Below, piece after piece: positions 25,568-34,622 of a stretch of DNA of 64,000 nt. The stretch is taken from the NCBI RefSeq assembly GCF_965229915.1, contig NZ_CBDDJZ010000001.1, positions 310,001 through 374,000 of the forward strand, given 5' to 3'. The translations under genes and the position numbers were made by a program. Every line of letters begins with the position of its first letter. Position 1 is the stretch's first letter. This stretch comes from Marinoscillum sp965229915 (lineage in GTDB: Bacteria > Bacteroidota > Bacteroidia > Cytophagales > Cyclobacteriaceae). A model generated the notes under the pieces. It saw only the letters and a list, made by a program, of their open reading frames with translations. It ran no database searches and was not told the origin of the DNA.

Positions 25568-27355
25568 ATGCCAGCATACACTGAAAGGATCCAAAGCTTT
25601 AGTGCACAATCTCAGAAACATAGTGGAGAAGCATTGACCTACTCATTGCTTCGTGGTTTCTCATTTATAGGGCTGGTGGTATGTGGGATTTTCTACTTTC
25701 AGGAAAGCGATCCATACTGGCTAATTGGTGCCGTACTTCTACTAATAGGTTTCATCCTGTTCATTGGTCAGCATAGAAAGCATGAGGCCTTAAAGGAATA
25801 CTACGAAGCACTAATCGGAATCAATCAAGAAGAACTGCGGCGATCTGATTTAAAACTCACCGAATTTGAATCGGGTGAGGAACACCTGATTGACAACCAT
25901 CCCAATCAACACGACCTGGACACGTTTGGAAAACACTCCCTTTACCAACTAATCAATCGGTGCGCTACCAGTGATGGTAAGAAGTTGTTGGCGCGGTGGC
26001 TGTCAATGCAACCGAGCGATCAAGATATCATTGAAAGGCAAGAGGCCATGAAGGAACTGAGCAATGACCTGGACTGGCTGCAACGAATGCAAGCTAAATC
26101 CAGAATCAGTGTAGGAAAGAAGAAGAAAAATGAACCAACGGTTACAGCAGACGATTTGCTAGGATGGTCTGTTCTTAAATCAAATACTGGGAATAGAATG
26201 CTGTGGCAAGCGATTGGGAGCATTTTGGTGTTGGGGATTGTCACTACTTCGATCTTTGTCATTCTCGACAAACTCCCCTATCAGGTAATATACCTCAACA
26301 TTTTCATCAACTTGATTGCTCTAGGTAGCATATTCAAAAAGCTGAACCTGGAAATGAAAGGAATTGGCAAAGCACAGTACCTGATCAATTCCTATTTGGA
26401 AGTGCTTCAAGTAATCCAATCAAAGGCGTATTCTGCCTCTTTGTTAAAGAAGCTTACAGCTAAATTAACCCAACCTCGCAAGGCTGAAATTGGCATCAGA
26501 GAATTAAATCAAATTGGCCACAGAGTCAGCGCAAGGGACAACATGCTCTATGGAATAGCTGATCTATTGGTGGTGCCTGACATCTTTCTATTGCTTAGAA
26601 TTTACCGTTGGAAAGCGACCTATGAACGAGACATTTCTAAGTGGCTGGATGCACTGCATCAATTCGAGGTGCTCATGAGCATTGCTAGTTTTGCGCATCA
26701 ACATCCTAGCTACCAATATCCTCAGTTAAGTGAATCAGATTTCGAACTGAGTGGAATAGCAATCGGGCATCCGCTGATTGCTTCAGACATTCGCGTTAAC
26801 AATGATTACGAAATCAAAGAAACGGGTGCTGTAGATATAATCACTGGATCTAACATGTCTGGTAAATCCACCTTTCAAAGGACGCTCGGTATCAATATTA
26901 TCCTAGCCAGATTGGGTGCTCCTGTATGCGCCGAATCCTTCCGATTTAGCAACGTAGAGGTATTTACCAGTATGCGAACCAAAGACAACCTCAGCGAAAA
27001 CACTAGCTCGTTTTATGCAGAACTCAAACGGATCTCTCAATTACTTGAGACCGTGGAAAAGCAGTCTACATTCTTTTTACTAGATGAAATACTCAAAGGA
27101 ACCAACTCGGAAGACCGACACCTTGGTGCTGTGGCTTTGGCGGAAAAATTATCTACTAAAAATGCCTTTGGTCTGATCAGCACTCATGACCTGACCTTGG
27201 GTGCACTGGAACAGACGAATAATCACATTCGTAACTTTAGTTTCAATAGTGAGATAAAAGGCAACAAGATCATATTTGATTACCGATTGACCCCTGGGCC
27301 GTGTAAAAGCTTCAACGCTTCGCAGCTCATGCGCAATATGGGTATAATCGAGTGA
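25568..27355 (+). CDS. Membrane-anchored MutS homologue
   Basis: The 595-residue protein has two hydrophobic helices near the N-terminus (about 28-66) and another pair near 215-262. A MutS core with its ATPase follows: Walker A GSNMSGKSTF (about 427-436), a signature-like DNLSENTSSFYAELKRI region, Walker B FFLLDEILKGTNSEDRH (about 502-518), and the STHD histidine switch. No mismatch-recognition domain I is present. It therefore belongs to the less studied MutS-like ATPases rather than to mismatch repair. The ATG at 25568 is preferred to the TTG at 25562. It lies in a kdsB-led run, and its role at a membrane is unknown. Confidence 0.9.
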   Translation: MPAYTERIQSFSAQSQKHSGEALTYSLLRGFSFIGLVVCGIFYFQESDPYWLIGAVLLLIGFILFIGQHRKHEALKEYYEALIGINQEELRRSDLKLTEFESGEEHLIDNHPNQHDLDTFGKHSLYQLINRCATSDGKKLLARWLSMQPSDQDIIERQEAMKELSNDLDWLQRMQAKSRISVGKKKKNEPTVTADDLLGWSVLKSNTGNRMLWQAIGSILVLGIVTTSIFVILDKLPYQVIYLNIFINLIALGSIFKKLNLEMKGIGKAQYLINSYLEVLQVIQSKAYSASLLKKLTAKLTQPRKAEIGIRELNQIGHRVSARDNMLYGIADLLVVPDIFLLLRIYRWKATYERDISKWLDALHQFEVLMSIASFAHQHPSYQYPQLSESDFELSGIAIGHPLIASDIRVNNDYEIKETGAVDIITGSNMSGKSTFQRTLGINIILARLGAPVCAESFRFSNVEVFTSMRTKDNLSENTSSFYAELKRISQLLETVEKQSTFFLLDEILKGTNSEDRHLGAVALAEKLSTKNAFGLISTHDLTLGALEQTNNHIRNFSFNSEIKGNKIIFDYRLTPGPCKSFNASQLMRNMGIIE

Positions 27356-27362
27356 TGCAGGC

Positions 27363-28313
27363 ATGATCTCCATCATCACACCAGTCAAAAATGTCGACAG
27401 ATGGATTGATGATTGCTATAGATCCATCCAGCAGCAGAGCTATAGCAACTGGGAGTGGATTGTAGTCAACGATCACTCGTCTGATAACACTGCAACTATC
27501 ATAAATCAATTTGCCTCAAGTGATCATCGAGTAAGACCTATCGAGAATGATGATAAAGGCATTATCAGCGCTCTACAAAAGGCATTGGTTAATGCTAAGG
27601 GCGAATACATCACTAGAATGGATGCAGATGACCTGATGCCACCCAAAAGGTTGGAACAGATGTTTGGTGCAATACAAGATGCTCCTGCAAACACACTTAT
27701 CACTGGTTTAGTGAAGTATTTTGATCAAGAAATAGTCAGCGAGGGGTATCAGGTGTATGAGGAGTGGCTCAATGAAATCAACCTCCGAGGAAACCAGTGG
27801 TCGCAAGTGTATCGGGAGTGTGTTATAGCCTCACCTAACTGGCTAATGAGAAAAATGGAACTTGATTCCATTGGGGGCTTTTCGGGACTATCGTACCCTG
27901 AGGATTATGATCTCGTGTTTCAACTTTACAAACACAATTTCCAAATTGAGGTGATTCCAGAAATCACACTTTATTGGAGAGAACATCCAGACCGTACATC
28001 TAGAAACTCACCAAACTATCAACAAGAAGCTTTTTTTGAATTAAAGGTCAGGCGATTTATAGCAATCGATTATCATGGTGGACCACTCATCGTTTGGGGA
28101 AACAATGTCAAGTCAAGACTGTCAATGGACTTACTCAAACAACACGGTCTTGTCCCGATTCAACAGGATTTGCAGAACTACCGACTAATAGAAAAAATCG
28201 ATTCTCCACAACTGCTCATCGCTGTATATCCAGAAAGCACAGAAAGGGACATGATCACCTCGTACTTGAAGAGTATCGGCATGATTGAAGGCATAGATTG
28301 GTGGTGGTTGTAA
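27363..28313 (+). CDS. Family 2 glycosyltransferase
   Basis: The 316-residue protein has a GT-A fold. The N-terminal SIITPVKNVDRWIDDCYRSI nucleotide-binding region and the DxD-type metal motif RMDADD (about 81-86) are present, with GGFSGLSYPEDYDLVFQL giving the catalytic ED pair. The C-terminal 80 residues form a second small domain with WGNNVKSRL. It would transfer a sugar from a nucleotide donor in envelope polysaccharide synthesis, consistent with kdsB upstream, but the acceptor is unknown. A strong terminator follows. Confidence 0.92.
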   Translation: MISIITPVKNVDRWIDDCYRSIQQQSYSNWEWIVVNDHSSDNTATIINQFASSDHRVRPIENDDKGIISALQKALVNAKGEYITRMDADDLMPPKRLEQMFGAIQDAPANTLITGLVKYFDQEIVSEGYQVYEEWLNEINLRGNQWSQVYRECVIASPNWLMRKMELDSIGGFSGLSYPEDYDLVFQLYKHNFQIEVIPEITLYWREHPDRTSRNSPNYQQEAFFELKVRRFIAIDYHGGPLIVWGNNVKSRLSMDLLKQHGLVPIQQDLQNYRLIEKIDSPQLLIAVYPESTERDMITSYLKSIGMIEGIDWWWL

Positions 28314-28354
28314 ATAAAAAAACCATCCTGAAATCGTCAGGATGGTTTTTTTTA
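28314..28354. terminator. Strong bidirectional intrinsic terminator
   Basis: AACCATCCTGA at 28321-28331 pairs perfectly with TCAGGATGGTT at 28337-28347 around a 5-base loop. The plus strand continues with a T-run, and an A-run precedes the stem, giving a T-run for the opposite strand. It separates the kdsB-to-GT2 run from the convergent susCD operon. Confidence 0.92.
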
Positions 28355-28371
28355 ATCAGTTAAAACTGAGC

Positions 28372-29712
28372 TTAATTACCATATCCATCATTTTGTCTTA
28401 AATCAGGATTGATATTACGCTCTCTATCAGGAATTGGGAATACCAATTCATTTGCATCATATGCAAACCCATCAGTGGTTCCCTGCAACCTCTTGATATC
28501 ATGTATACTATGACCTTCAAACGCGAGTTCCAGCTTTCTCTCCATTAGAATATCATTCAGAGTTGGAGTAAGGTTTGGCAGTAATCCCGCTCTGCCTCTG
28601 ATTCTATTCAAGTCATTGGCAGGAGTATCGCCGATAGCTGTACCTTCTCTGAAGTTAGCCTCTGCTCTAGTTAGGTATAATTCAGCCAATCGGATATAAG
28701 TCACATTTGCAAATTGATCAGTCCACTTGGAAGTTCTGGTGTCCCCAGTAGCAGCATCAGTATAGAAGAATGAACCTCTTACGTCACCTGCTTCATACAT
28801 GTCTAGATGCTTCTGCTGGATTTCAATATCTCCTCTTCCTCCAAATGAAGAAGCTGCAAAGAACAACTGCATGTTATTAACACCATCCTGAGTAGTCACC
28901 TGAATAGAAAACACGTCTTCAATACTGTTAGACTGATTGTTGAAAGCGCCTGCAAAGGTGGTTAAATCATACACACCATTTGCAGCAGTCAAAGCTGCAT
29001 TTGCTGCATCACGAGCTCCAGCATAATCGGCCATTTGCAGGTATACCCTTGATAGGATTGCTCCGGCAGCCACACTGTTGGCATACACGCCATTTTCAGC
29101 AGGTAAGTTGGCTATAGCAAATTCCAAGTCATCAATGATGAAATCGTACACAGCTTGTACACTCGCGCGCTCTACTGGATCAACATTGTTGGGTTCTGTT
29201 ACCAATGGCACACCTGGCAGAGATGAAGGGCTTCCTTCCGCATATGATGGACCGAAGAACAGCACCAACTCGAAGTACATCAAGCCTCTAATGAAACGCG
29301 ACTCTGCTTCCACCAATGCCTGATCTTCCTCATTGACAACTTCAAGACTGGCAAGTATATTGTTAGCAATATTAATGGTATTGTAACCATCTAGCCAAAG
29401 GTCAGCCACATCTCCGTTGATCACAGTCATCTCTTTCCTCCAGATGTCTGATGGATCACCAAATGTACCTGAGAACTGTAGTTCATCGTCTGCCCCTAGT
29501 AGTTCAGAATTTCGCTGAGTATTTCCCCCGAAGAGGTCCCCGTCGCTCAGTGCATCATAAGCACCAATTAGAACGGTTTTCACATTGGCATCTGAATTCA
29601 ACGCAATACTGTTATCAATATCCTGCGGAGGATTCAAATCCAATTGATCTGTACATGATCCAAGCACTAAAAAGCTTAGAAATAGTATGGAGTATATTTT
29701 AATATTTTTCAT
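28372..29712 (-). CDS. SusD/RagB-family nutrient-binding lipoprotein
   Basis: The 446-residue precursor has a lipobox LGSC at about residue 20 and an N-terminal tail DLNPPQDID. A helical TPR-like SusD scaffold follows, with the C-terminal FPIPDRERNINPDLRQNDGY typical of the family. SusD proteins sit on the outer surface over the SusC pore and capture a glycan, peptide or other nutrient. It starts 19 bp after the SusC gene. No glycoside hydrolase or regulator is adjacent, so the ligand cannot be guessed. Confidence 0.96.
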   Translation of the reverse strand: MKNIKIYSILFLSFLVLGSCTDQLDLNPPQDIDNSIALNSDANVKTVLIGAYDALSDGDLFGGNTQRNSELLGADDELQFSGTFGDPSDIWRKEMTVINGDVADLWLDGYNTINIANNILASLEVVNEEDQALVEAESRFIRGLMYFELVLFFGPSYAEGSPSSLPGVPLVTEPNNVDPVERASVQAVYDFIIDDLEFAIANLPAENGVYANSVAAGAILSRVYLQMADYAGARDAANAALTAANGVYDLTTFAGAFNNQSNSIEDVFSIQVTTQDGVNNMQLFFAASSFGGRGDIEIQQKHLDMYEAGDVRGSFFYTDAATGDTRTSKWTDQFANVTYIRLAELYLTRAEANFREGTAIGDTPANDLNRIRGRAGLLPNLTPTLNDILMERKLELAFEGHSIHDIKRLQGTTDGFAYDANELVFPIPDRERNINPDLRQNDGYGN

Positions 29713-29731
29713 ATTTCAGTTCGTTTGTCGA

Positions 29732-32700
29732 TTAAAATCCTAGCTTAACACCGAAAGTAAAAGTCTTCGCCTGCGGCGCAGAGTAGAAGTCATTTCCAAG
29801 GAAAATGTTACTCGCCAAATAATCTGTATTTACTTCTGGATCCCATCCGTCGTAATCTGTGATGGTTACAAGATTTTGACCGCTGAAGTACACTCTAGCA
29901 CTAGAAATGAATGTTCCACTTAGAATACTTCTTGGGAAATTGTATCCAAAAGTCAATGTTTTCAAACGCACATATGATGCATCAGAAAGGTATCTACTAG
30001 AAGTCTGTGCTCCGTTATTGGCATACAACCTTGCTTGTGGCACATCAGTGATGTCACCAGGCTCTTGCCATCTATCCAGCTGATCTGTGGTCTGATTGTC
30101 CTCATAACGCGCGTTGGCAGTCATGAATGTCCCTCCACCAAGGAATACTTTATTTCCTTGCTGACCCTGGATCAAGATGCTCAAGTCAAATCCTTTAAAC
30201 TTAAAGTTGTTAGTCCATCCATAGATAAAATCTGGATTAGGGTTACCTAAAACCTTAGATTCTGCAAGGTTGAAGTTATCTGTAACGTATCGATCACCCA
30301 GATGATCTACGGTGAAGACGCTTCCGTCATTTAGTTCTTCAGCAGATGGGTCTCTGTTTAGGTAGAAAATCGCATCACCATTGTCAGGATTAGCTCCAGC
30401 AAACTCCACCCCATAGTGTACACCAATTGCTTCACCTACTAATAAGGCGTTCATATAACGTGAGCTAGTTGGCCCAATTTGCTCAGTGTCACCATACAGC
30501 TTTGTTACTTTGTTCTGATTAGCTGCGTAGTTCAAACTTGTACTCCAAGAGAAATCATTGCCTTTAATGAGGTCATAGTTTAATACCACTTCAATACCGG
30601 AGTTTTCTAGCTCTCCAATATTTTGGGTTTGTGTCGCAAAACCAGATGTTCCAAGTACCGGAACAGCCAAAAGAAGGTCAGATGTATTCTTTTTATAGTA
30701 ATCTAACTCACCAGAAAGCCTATCACCAAATAAACCAAAGTCAACTCCAACATCAATCTGAGCTGTTTTCTCCCACTCAAGATCTGGATTTGGAATCTGT
30801 GAAGGTATTAGTGCAGAAGCTCCATTATATCCTGCAGCTATGTAAGTACCAAAGTGATCATAGTTTCCAATACCAGCATTACCTGTAAGTCCATAACTAG
30901 CTCTTAATTTCAAAAAGCTAACTATGTTTGAACTAGCCAAGAAACCTTCATTGGTAATGATCCAACCAACCGACGCTGCTGGGAAAAATCCGTATCGATT
31001 ATTTTCACCAAATCGTGAAGACGCATCAATACGACCGCTAAGTCCTAACAGATACTTATCATTTAACTTGTAGTTAAGTCTTCCGAAATAAGACAAGAAT
31101 GAATACTCATTTAACGTACCTGACCAGTTAGCAACCTCTGCCGCTGAACTCAGTGTTTTCAACTCGTCCAGTGGATATCCCTGACCTGCTGCTAAGGTTT
31201 GATGTCTTGTTGATTTCTGAAACTCAGTACCTACTGTGAAGTCAATAGAGTGAGCATCAAATACTTTGTTGTAGTTCACAAAAGCTCTTGAGGTATAGTT
31301 GAAGATACGAACCCATCTATCTTGTCCATAACCTCCGATTGAGTTTCCAGTTTGAGTCAAACTGTTTTGATAGCGTTGCTCCAACTGAGTCAAAAGGTCA
31401 AACCCATACTCACCTGTGACGCTCAATCCATCAATGATGTCATAAGTAGCACTAGTGTTTACTAGATTTCTAAATACTGTTGTAGTAAAGTCTGCATGTT
31501 CCAATTCCATGGTAGCAGGATAGTAGAACATAGCTGGATTCACATTATTATCATAAAGTACGCCATCTTCATCTCTAACCGGAGTGATTGGAGCTTGAGC
31601 AATCAACTGCAGTGGAGTGGAGAACTGATTGTCATCCGTTACACGATTGTTGAGAGATCTACTGATTCCGGCATTCAAACCTACAGTTAGTTTGTCAGAA
31701 ACATCCTGCTCTAGATTAAGTCTACCAGATATCCTCTGAAAACTATTGCCAATCAAAATACCATCCTGATCGGTAATTGATCCTGAAAAGAAATAACGGG
31801 TATTCTCTGTTCCCCCTCTTGCAGAAAGATCATAGCTCTGAATGGTGGCATCCTGAAAAGCTTCTTTCTGCCAGTCTGTTCCCTTCCAATTTGGATCAGC
31901 AGCAGACTCGGCTCTCCAGTCTCTGTAGCCTGATAGGTAGTCAAAGGTACCTTCCATGTATTCTAACCATGAACCTGGATAATCTGCTGGATTATTAACA
32001 GGATCAAATCCGTCGGCCAGATCGTTGTTGTAAGCTGCTTCTGTAAACAAGTCTATGTACTGACCTGCATTGATGAAGTCACGTTCCCGAGTTGGCTTAC
32101 TCCATCCATATTGTGCATTGAAGTTGAATGTGGTCTTACCAGCTTTTCCTTTTTTAGTGGTAATCAATACCACACCGTTCGATCCTCTGGAACCGTAGAT
32201 AGCAGCAGATGATGCATCTTTCAATATTTCAATTGATGCAATGTCATTGAAGTTGATATCAGCTAGTGGATTGGTCGCTGCACTGGTCAAAGACTGGTTG
32301 TCTGTAGTGATCGGAATACCATCCACCACATACAAAGGCTCATTACTTGCAGATATAGATGAAGCTCCCCGAACCCGGATATTAATTCCTCCACCTACTT
32401 TACCGTTTTGAGAAGTAATTTGAACACCAGCTGTTCTACCTTGAATCGCTTGCTCAAATGTAGGTACCGGAATATTCTCAATATCCTCGCCAGATACTTG
32501 AGCAATGTTTCCTGTCAAATCTTGCTTGATCTGTGTACCATAACCAACCACCACCACTTCTGACAGTTCGGTTACGTCCTCACTTAAAGTCACATCAATC
32601 ACAGCCCTTGATCCGATTTCCACTTCTTGGGTTTCAAAACCAACAAAACGGAAAATCAGCGTCCCGCCATCTTCTGGAACAGAAAGTCTGTATTTGCCAT

Positions 32701-32866
32701 CCAGATCCGAAGTAGTACCATTAGTAGTACCCTTTACAAGCACGTTCACTCCAGGTAGAGTAGAACCTGCTTCATCGCTTATAGTACCACTCACCACTCT
32801 TTGTGCATAAGCCCCAAAGGAAGTGAAGAGTACCGCTACGAACATTAGTAGTAAAGCTTTCCTCAT
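29732..32866 (-). CDS. SusC/RagA TonB-dependent outer-membrane transporter
   Basis: The 1044-residue precursor has a signal peptide and a CarboxypepD_reg-like domain (about 25-95, VSGTISDEAGSTLPGVNVLV). A TonB-box-like stretch with VVVVGYGTQ precedes the plug domain, where RVRGASSISASNEPLYVVDG is diagnostic. A large beta-barrel closes with the C-terminal aromatic strand KTFTFGVKLGF. It imports the ligand captured by the SusD partner using TonB energy. No STN domain is present, so signalling through an anti-sigma factor is unlikely, which agrees with the absence of an ECF sigma pair nearby. Confidence 0.97.
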   Translation of the reverse strand: MRKALLLMFVAVLFTSFGAYAQRVVSGTISDEAGSTLPGVNVLVKGTTNGTTSDLDGKYRLSVPEDGGTLIFRFVGFETQEVEIGSRAVIDVTLSEDVTELSEVVVVGYGTQIKQDLTGNIAQVSGEDIENIPVPTFEQAIQGRTAGVQITSQNGKVGGGINIRVRGASSISASNEPLYVVDGIPITTDNQSLTSAATNPLADINFNDIASIEILKDASSAAIYGSRGSNGVVLITTKKGKAGKTTFNFNAQYGWSKPTRERDFINAGQYIDLFTEAAYNNDLADGFDPVNNPADYPGSWLEYMEGTFDYLSGYRDWRAESAADPNWKGTDWQKEAFQDATIQSYDLSARGGTENTRYFFSGSITDQDGILIGNSFQRISGRLNLEQDVSDKLTVGLNAGISRSLNNRVTDDNQFSTPLQLIAQAPITPVRDEDGVLYDNNVNPAMFYYPATMELEHADFTTTVFRNLVNTSATYDIIDGLSVTGEYGFDLLTQLEQRYQNSLTQTGNSIGGYGQDRWVRIFNYTSRAFVNYNKVFDAHSIDFTVGTEFQKSTRHQTLAAGQGYPLDELKTLSSAAEVANWSGTLNEYSFLSYFGRLNYKLNDKYLLGLSGRIDASSRFGENNRYGFFPAASVGWIITNEGFLASSNIVSFLKLRASYGLTGNAGIGNYDHFGTYIAAGYNGASALIPSQIPNPDLEWEKTAQIDVGVDFGLFGDRLSGELDYYKKNTSDLLLAVPVLGTSGFATQTQNIGELENSGIEVVLNYDLIKGNDFSWSTSLNYAANQNKVTKLYGDTEQIGPTSSRYMNALLVGEAIGVHYGVEFAGANPDNGDAIFYLNRDPSAEELNDGSVFTVDHLGDRYVTDNFNLAESKVLGNPNPDFIYGWTNNFKFKGFDLSILIQGQQGNKVFLGGGTFMTANARYEDNQTTDQLDRWQEPGDITDVPQARLYANNGAQTSSRYLSDASYVRLKTLTFGYNFPRSILSGTFISSARVYFSGQNLVTITDYDGWDPEVNTDYLASNIFLGNDFYSAPQAKTFTFGVKLGF

Positions 32867-32939
32867 AGTTCACATTTTAAGTTTAGAAAATTGTTAATCT
32901 TTCAATAATAAAGGAGATTAATTAAATATAATAGTAATA

Positions 32940-32981
32940 ATTAGCGCTATTTCTGCTAATATAATATGTGAAATCCATATT
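32940..32981. promoter_or_regulatory. Two adjacent inverted repeats upstream of susC
   Basis: ATTAGC (32940-32945) is repeated inverted as GCTAAT (32955-32960), and AATATG (32963-32968) as CATATT (32976-32981). They lie about 75-115 bp upstream of the susC start. On the minus strand at 32903-32910 there is TATTATTG, one base from the TAnnTTTG box. The repeats may be regulator sites; in AT-rich DNA they can also occur by chance. Confidence 0.25.
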
Positions 32982-33088
32982 ATCACCACATATGTAAATT
33001 GAATAACCCTTAATACTTGCTTAACAACACTCAGGGAAATTACCCTAACCATTCATCCGTAAAATCACTTATTTCGTACCTTCGTACT

Positions 33089-33328
33089 ATGAGAGACTCA
33101 ATTTATGTGAAGGCTCTAAAACTAGAGAAGGGTGGTAACTGGGAGGAAGCTCACAGACTCATACAAGATTTGCCTGACCAAAAAGCAGCATGGATACATG
33201 CTTACCTTCATAGAGTAGAAGGAGATCAGTGGAATGCCGAATATTGGTATAGAAAAGCTTCTAAACCGGTATTTGAAGGTAGTCTCGAAGATGAGTGGCA
33301 ATACCTCTTCGAGACTCTATCGCAATGA
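33089..33328 (+). CDS. Small TPR-like protein, 79 residues
   Basis: The protein is a pair of helical hairpins. LEKGGNWEEAHRLIQDL and HRVEGDQWNAEYWYRKA both follow the tetratricopeptide pattern (Trp/Gly/Tyr/Ala positions). The ATG at 33089 is preceded by TACCTTCG with a four-base gap, a promoter-like box that would make the mRNA almost leaderless. The longer upstream frame would extend through this box and is unlikely. It ends 1 bp before the convergent hemL. It is a soluble protein of unknown role. Confidence 0.75.
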   Translation: MRDSIYVKALKLEKGGNWEEAHRLIQDLPDQKAAWIHAYLHRVEGDQWNAEYWYRKASKPVFEGSLEDEWQYLFETLSQ

Positions 33329-33329
33329 A

Positions 33330-34622
33330 CTAACCTAGTAAGGCTCTCAGGCTCTCGTCATTGGCATGAATAATCTGCTCAATATCTTCATCGGTGAGTA
33401 TGGCAGAAACAAATAAGGTTTCAAACTGAGATGGAGCCAGATAAACTCCTTTTTGAAGCATCAGGTTGAAATATTGCCCAAATAAGGACGTGTCGCACTT
33501 CTGAGCTGAAGCAAAATCCATCACCTGTTCATTTGTGAAAAACAAACTATACATACTGCCAATCTGATTCATCGTGTAAGACAGGCCAAGTGCTTCCAGA
33601 GTATCCTTGTAGCCCGATACGATCTTCTTCGTATTCGATTCTAATTTACCATAGGTTTCCGGATGGTCTGACAAATATTTGAGCATGGCATAACCTGCCG
33701 CCATAGCCACTGGATTACCCGATAGCGTCCCTGCCTGATAGACCGGCCCCTCTGGAGAGACATAATCCATGATTTCCTTTTTACCACCATAGGCACCAAC
33801 TGGTAAGCCACCACCTATTATCTTACCTAGTGTTGTCATGTCAGGAGTAATACCTAGTCGCTCTTGTGCTCCGCCTTTCGCGAGACGAAAGCCTGTCATG
33901 ACTTCATCGAAAATCAGCACTATTCCTTCTTGATCACACAGAGACCTAAGCCCTTCCAGGAAACCTTGCTTAGGTAGAACACATCCCATGTTACCAGCAA
34001 CAGGTTCAAGAATTATAGCCGCTATTTCGTCTTTATTTTCCGCTACTATTCTTTTGACCGCCTCCAAATCATTGAAGGGTGCCAATAAGGTATCTTGAGC
34101 AGTTCCTTTAGTTACTCCAGGGCTATTGGGTGTTCCCATAGTCATTGCTCCACTGCCTGCGGCAATGAGGAATGAATCCCCATGACCATGGTAACAACCT
34201 TCAAATTTGATGAATTTATCACGTCCAGTATAGCCACGTGCTACACGGATAGCTGACATAGTGGCTTCAGTACCCGAATTGACCATTCGTACACGCTCTA
34301 CTGAAGGCACCATTTCACAGATCAACTCTGCTATGAGCACCTCACGCTCTCCTGGAGCACCAAATGACGGTGAGTTTTGAATCGCCTGAATGACTGCTTC
34401 TTCCACCAACGGATTGGCATGACCAAGGATCATTGGCCCCCACGAATTGATCATGTCGATGTATGAATTACCATCCTCATCGTACATTTTCGAACCTCGT
34501 GCTGATTTGAAAAAAATAGGATCTCCTCCTACTGCTTTAAATGCCCGAACTGGAGAATTCACTCCTCCCGGTATAAAATTTTTTGCTCTACTAAAAAGTG
34601 ATTTACTTTTTTCGATCTTCAT
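33330..34622 (-). CDS. hemL: Glutamate-1-semialdehyde 2,1-aminomutase
   Basis: This 430-residue PLP enzyme forms 5-aminolevulinate in the C5 route of tetrapyrrole synthesis. The Schiff-base lysine is Lys267 in TTLGKIIGGGLPVGAYGG. IFDEVMTGFR and the N-terminal FIPGGVNSPVRAFKAVGG block distinguish it from other class III aminotransferases. Length is typical. Its start overlaps the end of the upstream TPR/periplasmic-binding gene by 20 bp, so these are probably co-transcribed. Confidence 0.98.
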   Translation of the reverse strand: MKIEKSKSLFSRAKNFIPGGVNSPVRAFKAVGGDPIFFKSARGSKMYDEDGNSYIDMINSWGPMILGHANPLVEEAVIQAIQNSPSFGAPGEREVLIAELICEMVPSVERVRMVNSGTEATMSAIRVARGYTGRDKFIKFEGCYHGHGDSFLIAAGSGAMTMGTPNSPGVTKGTAQDTLLAPFNDLEAVKRIVAENKDEIAAIILEPVAGNMGCVLPKQGFLEGLRSLCDQEGIVLIFDEVMTGFRLAKGGAQERLGITPDMTTLGKIIGGGLPVGAYGGKKEIMDYVSPEGPVYQAGTLSGNPVAMAAGYAMLKYLSDHPETYGKLESNTKKIVSGYKDTLEALGLSYTMNQIGSMYSLFFTNEQVMDFASAQKCDTSLFGQYFNLMLQKGVYLAPSQFETLFVSAILTDEDIEQIIHANDESLRALLG

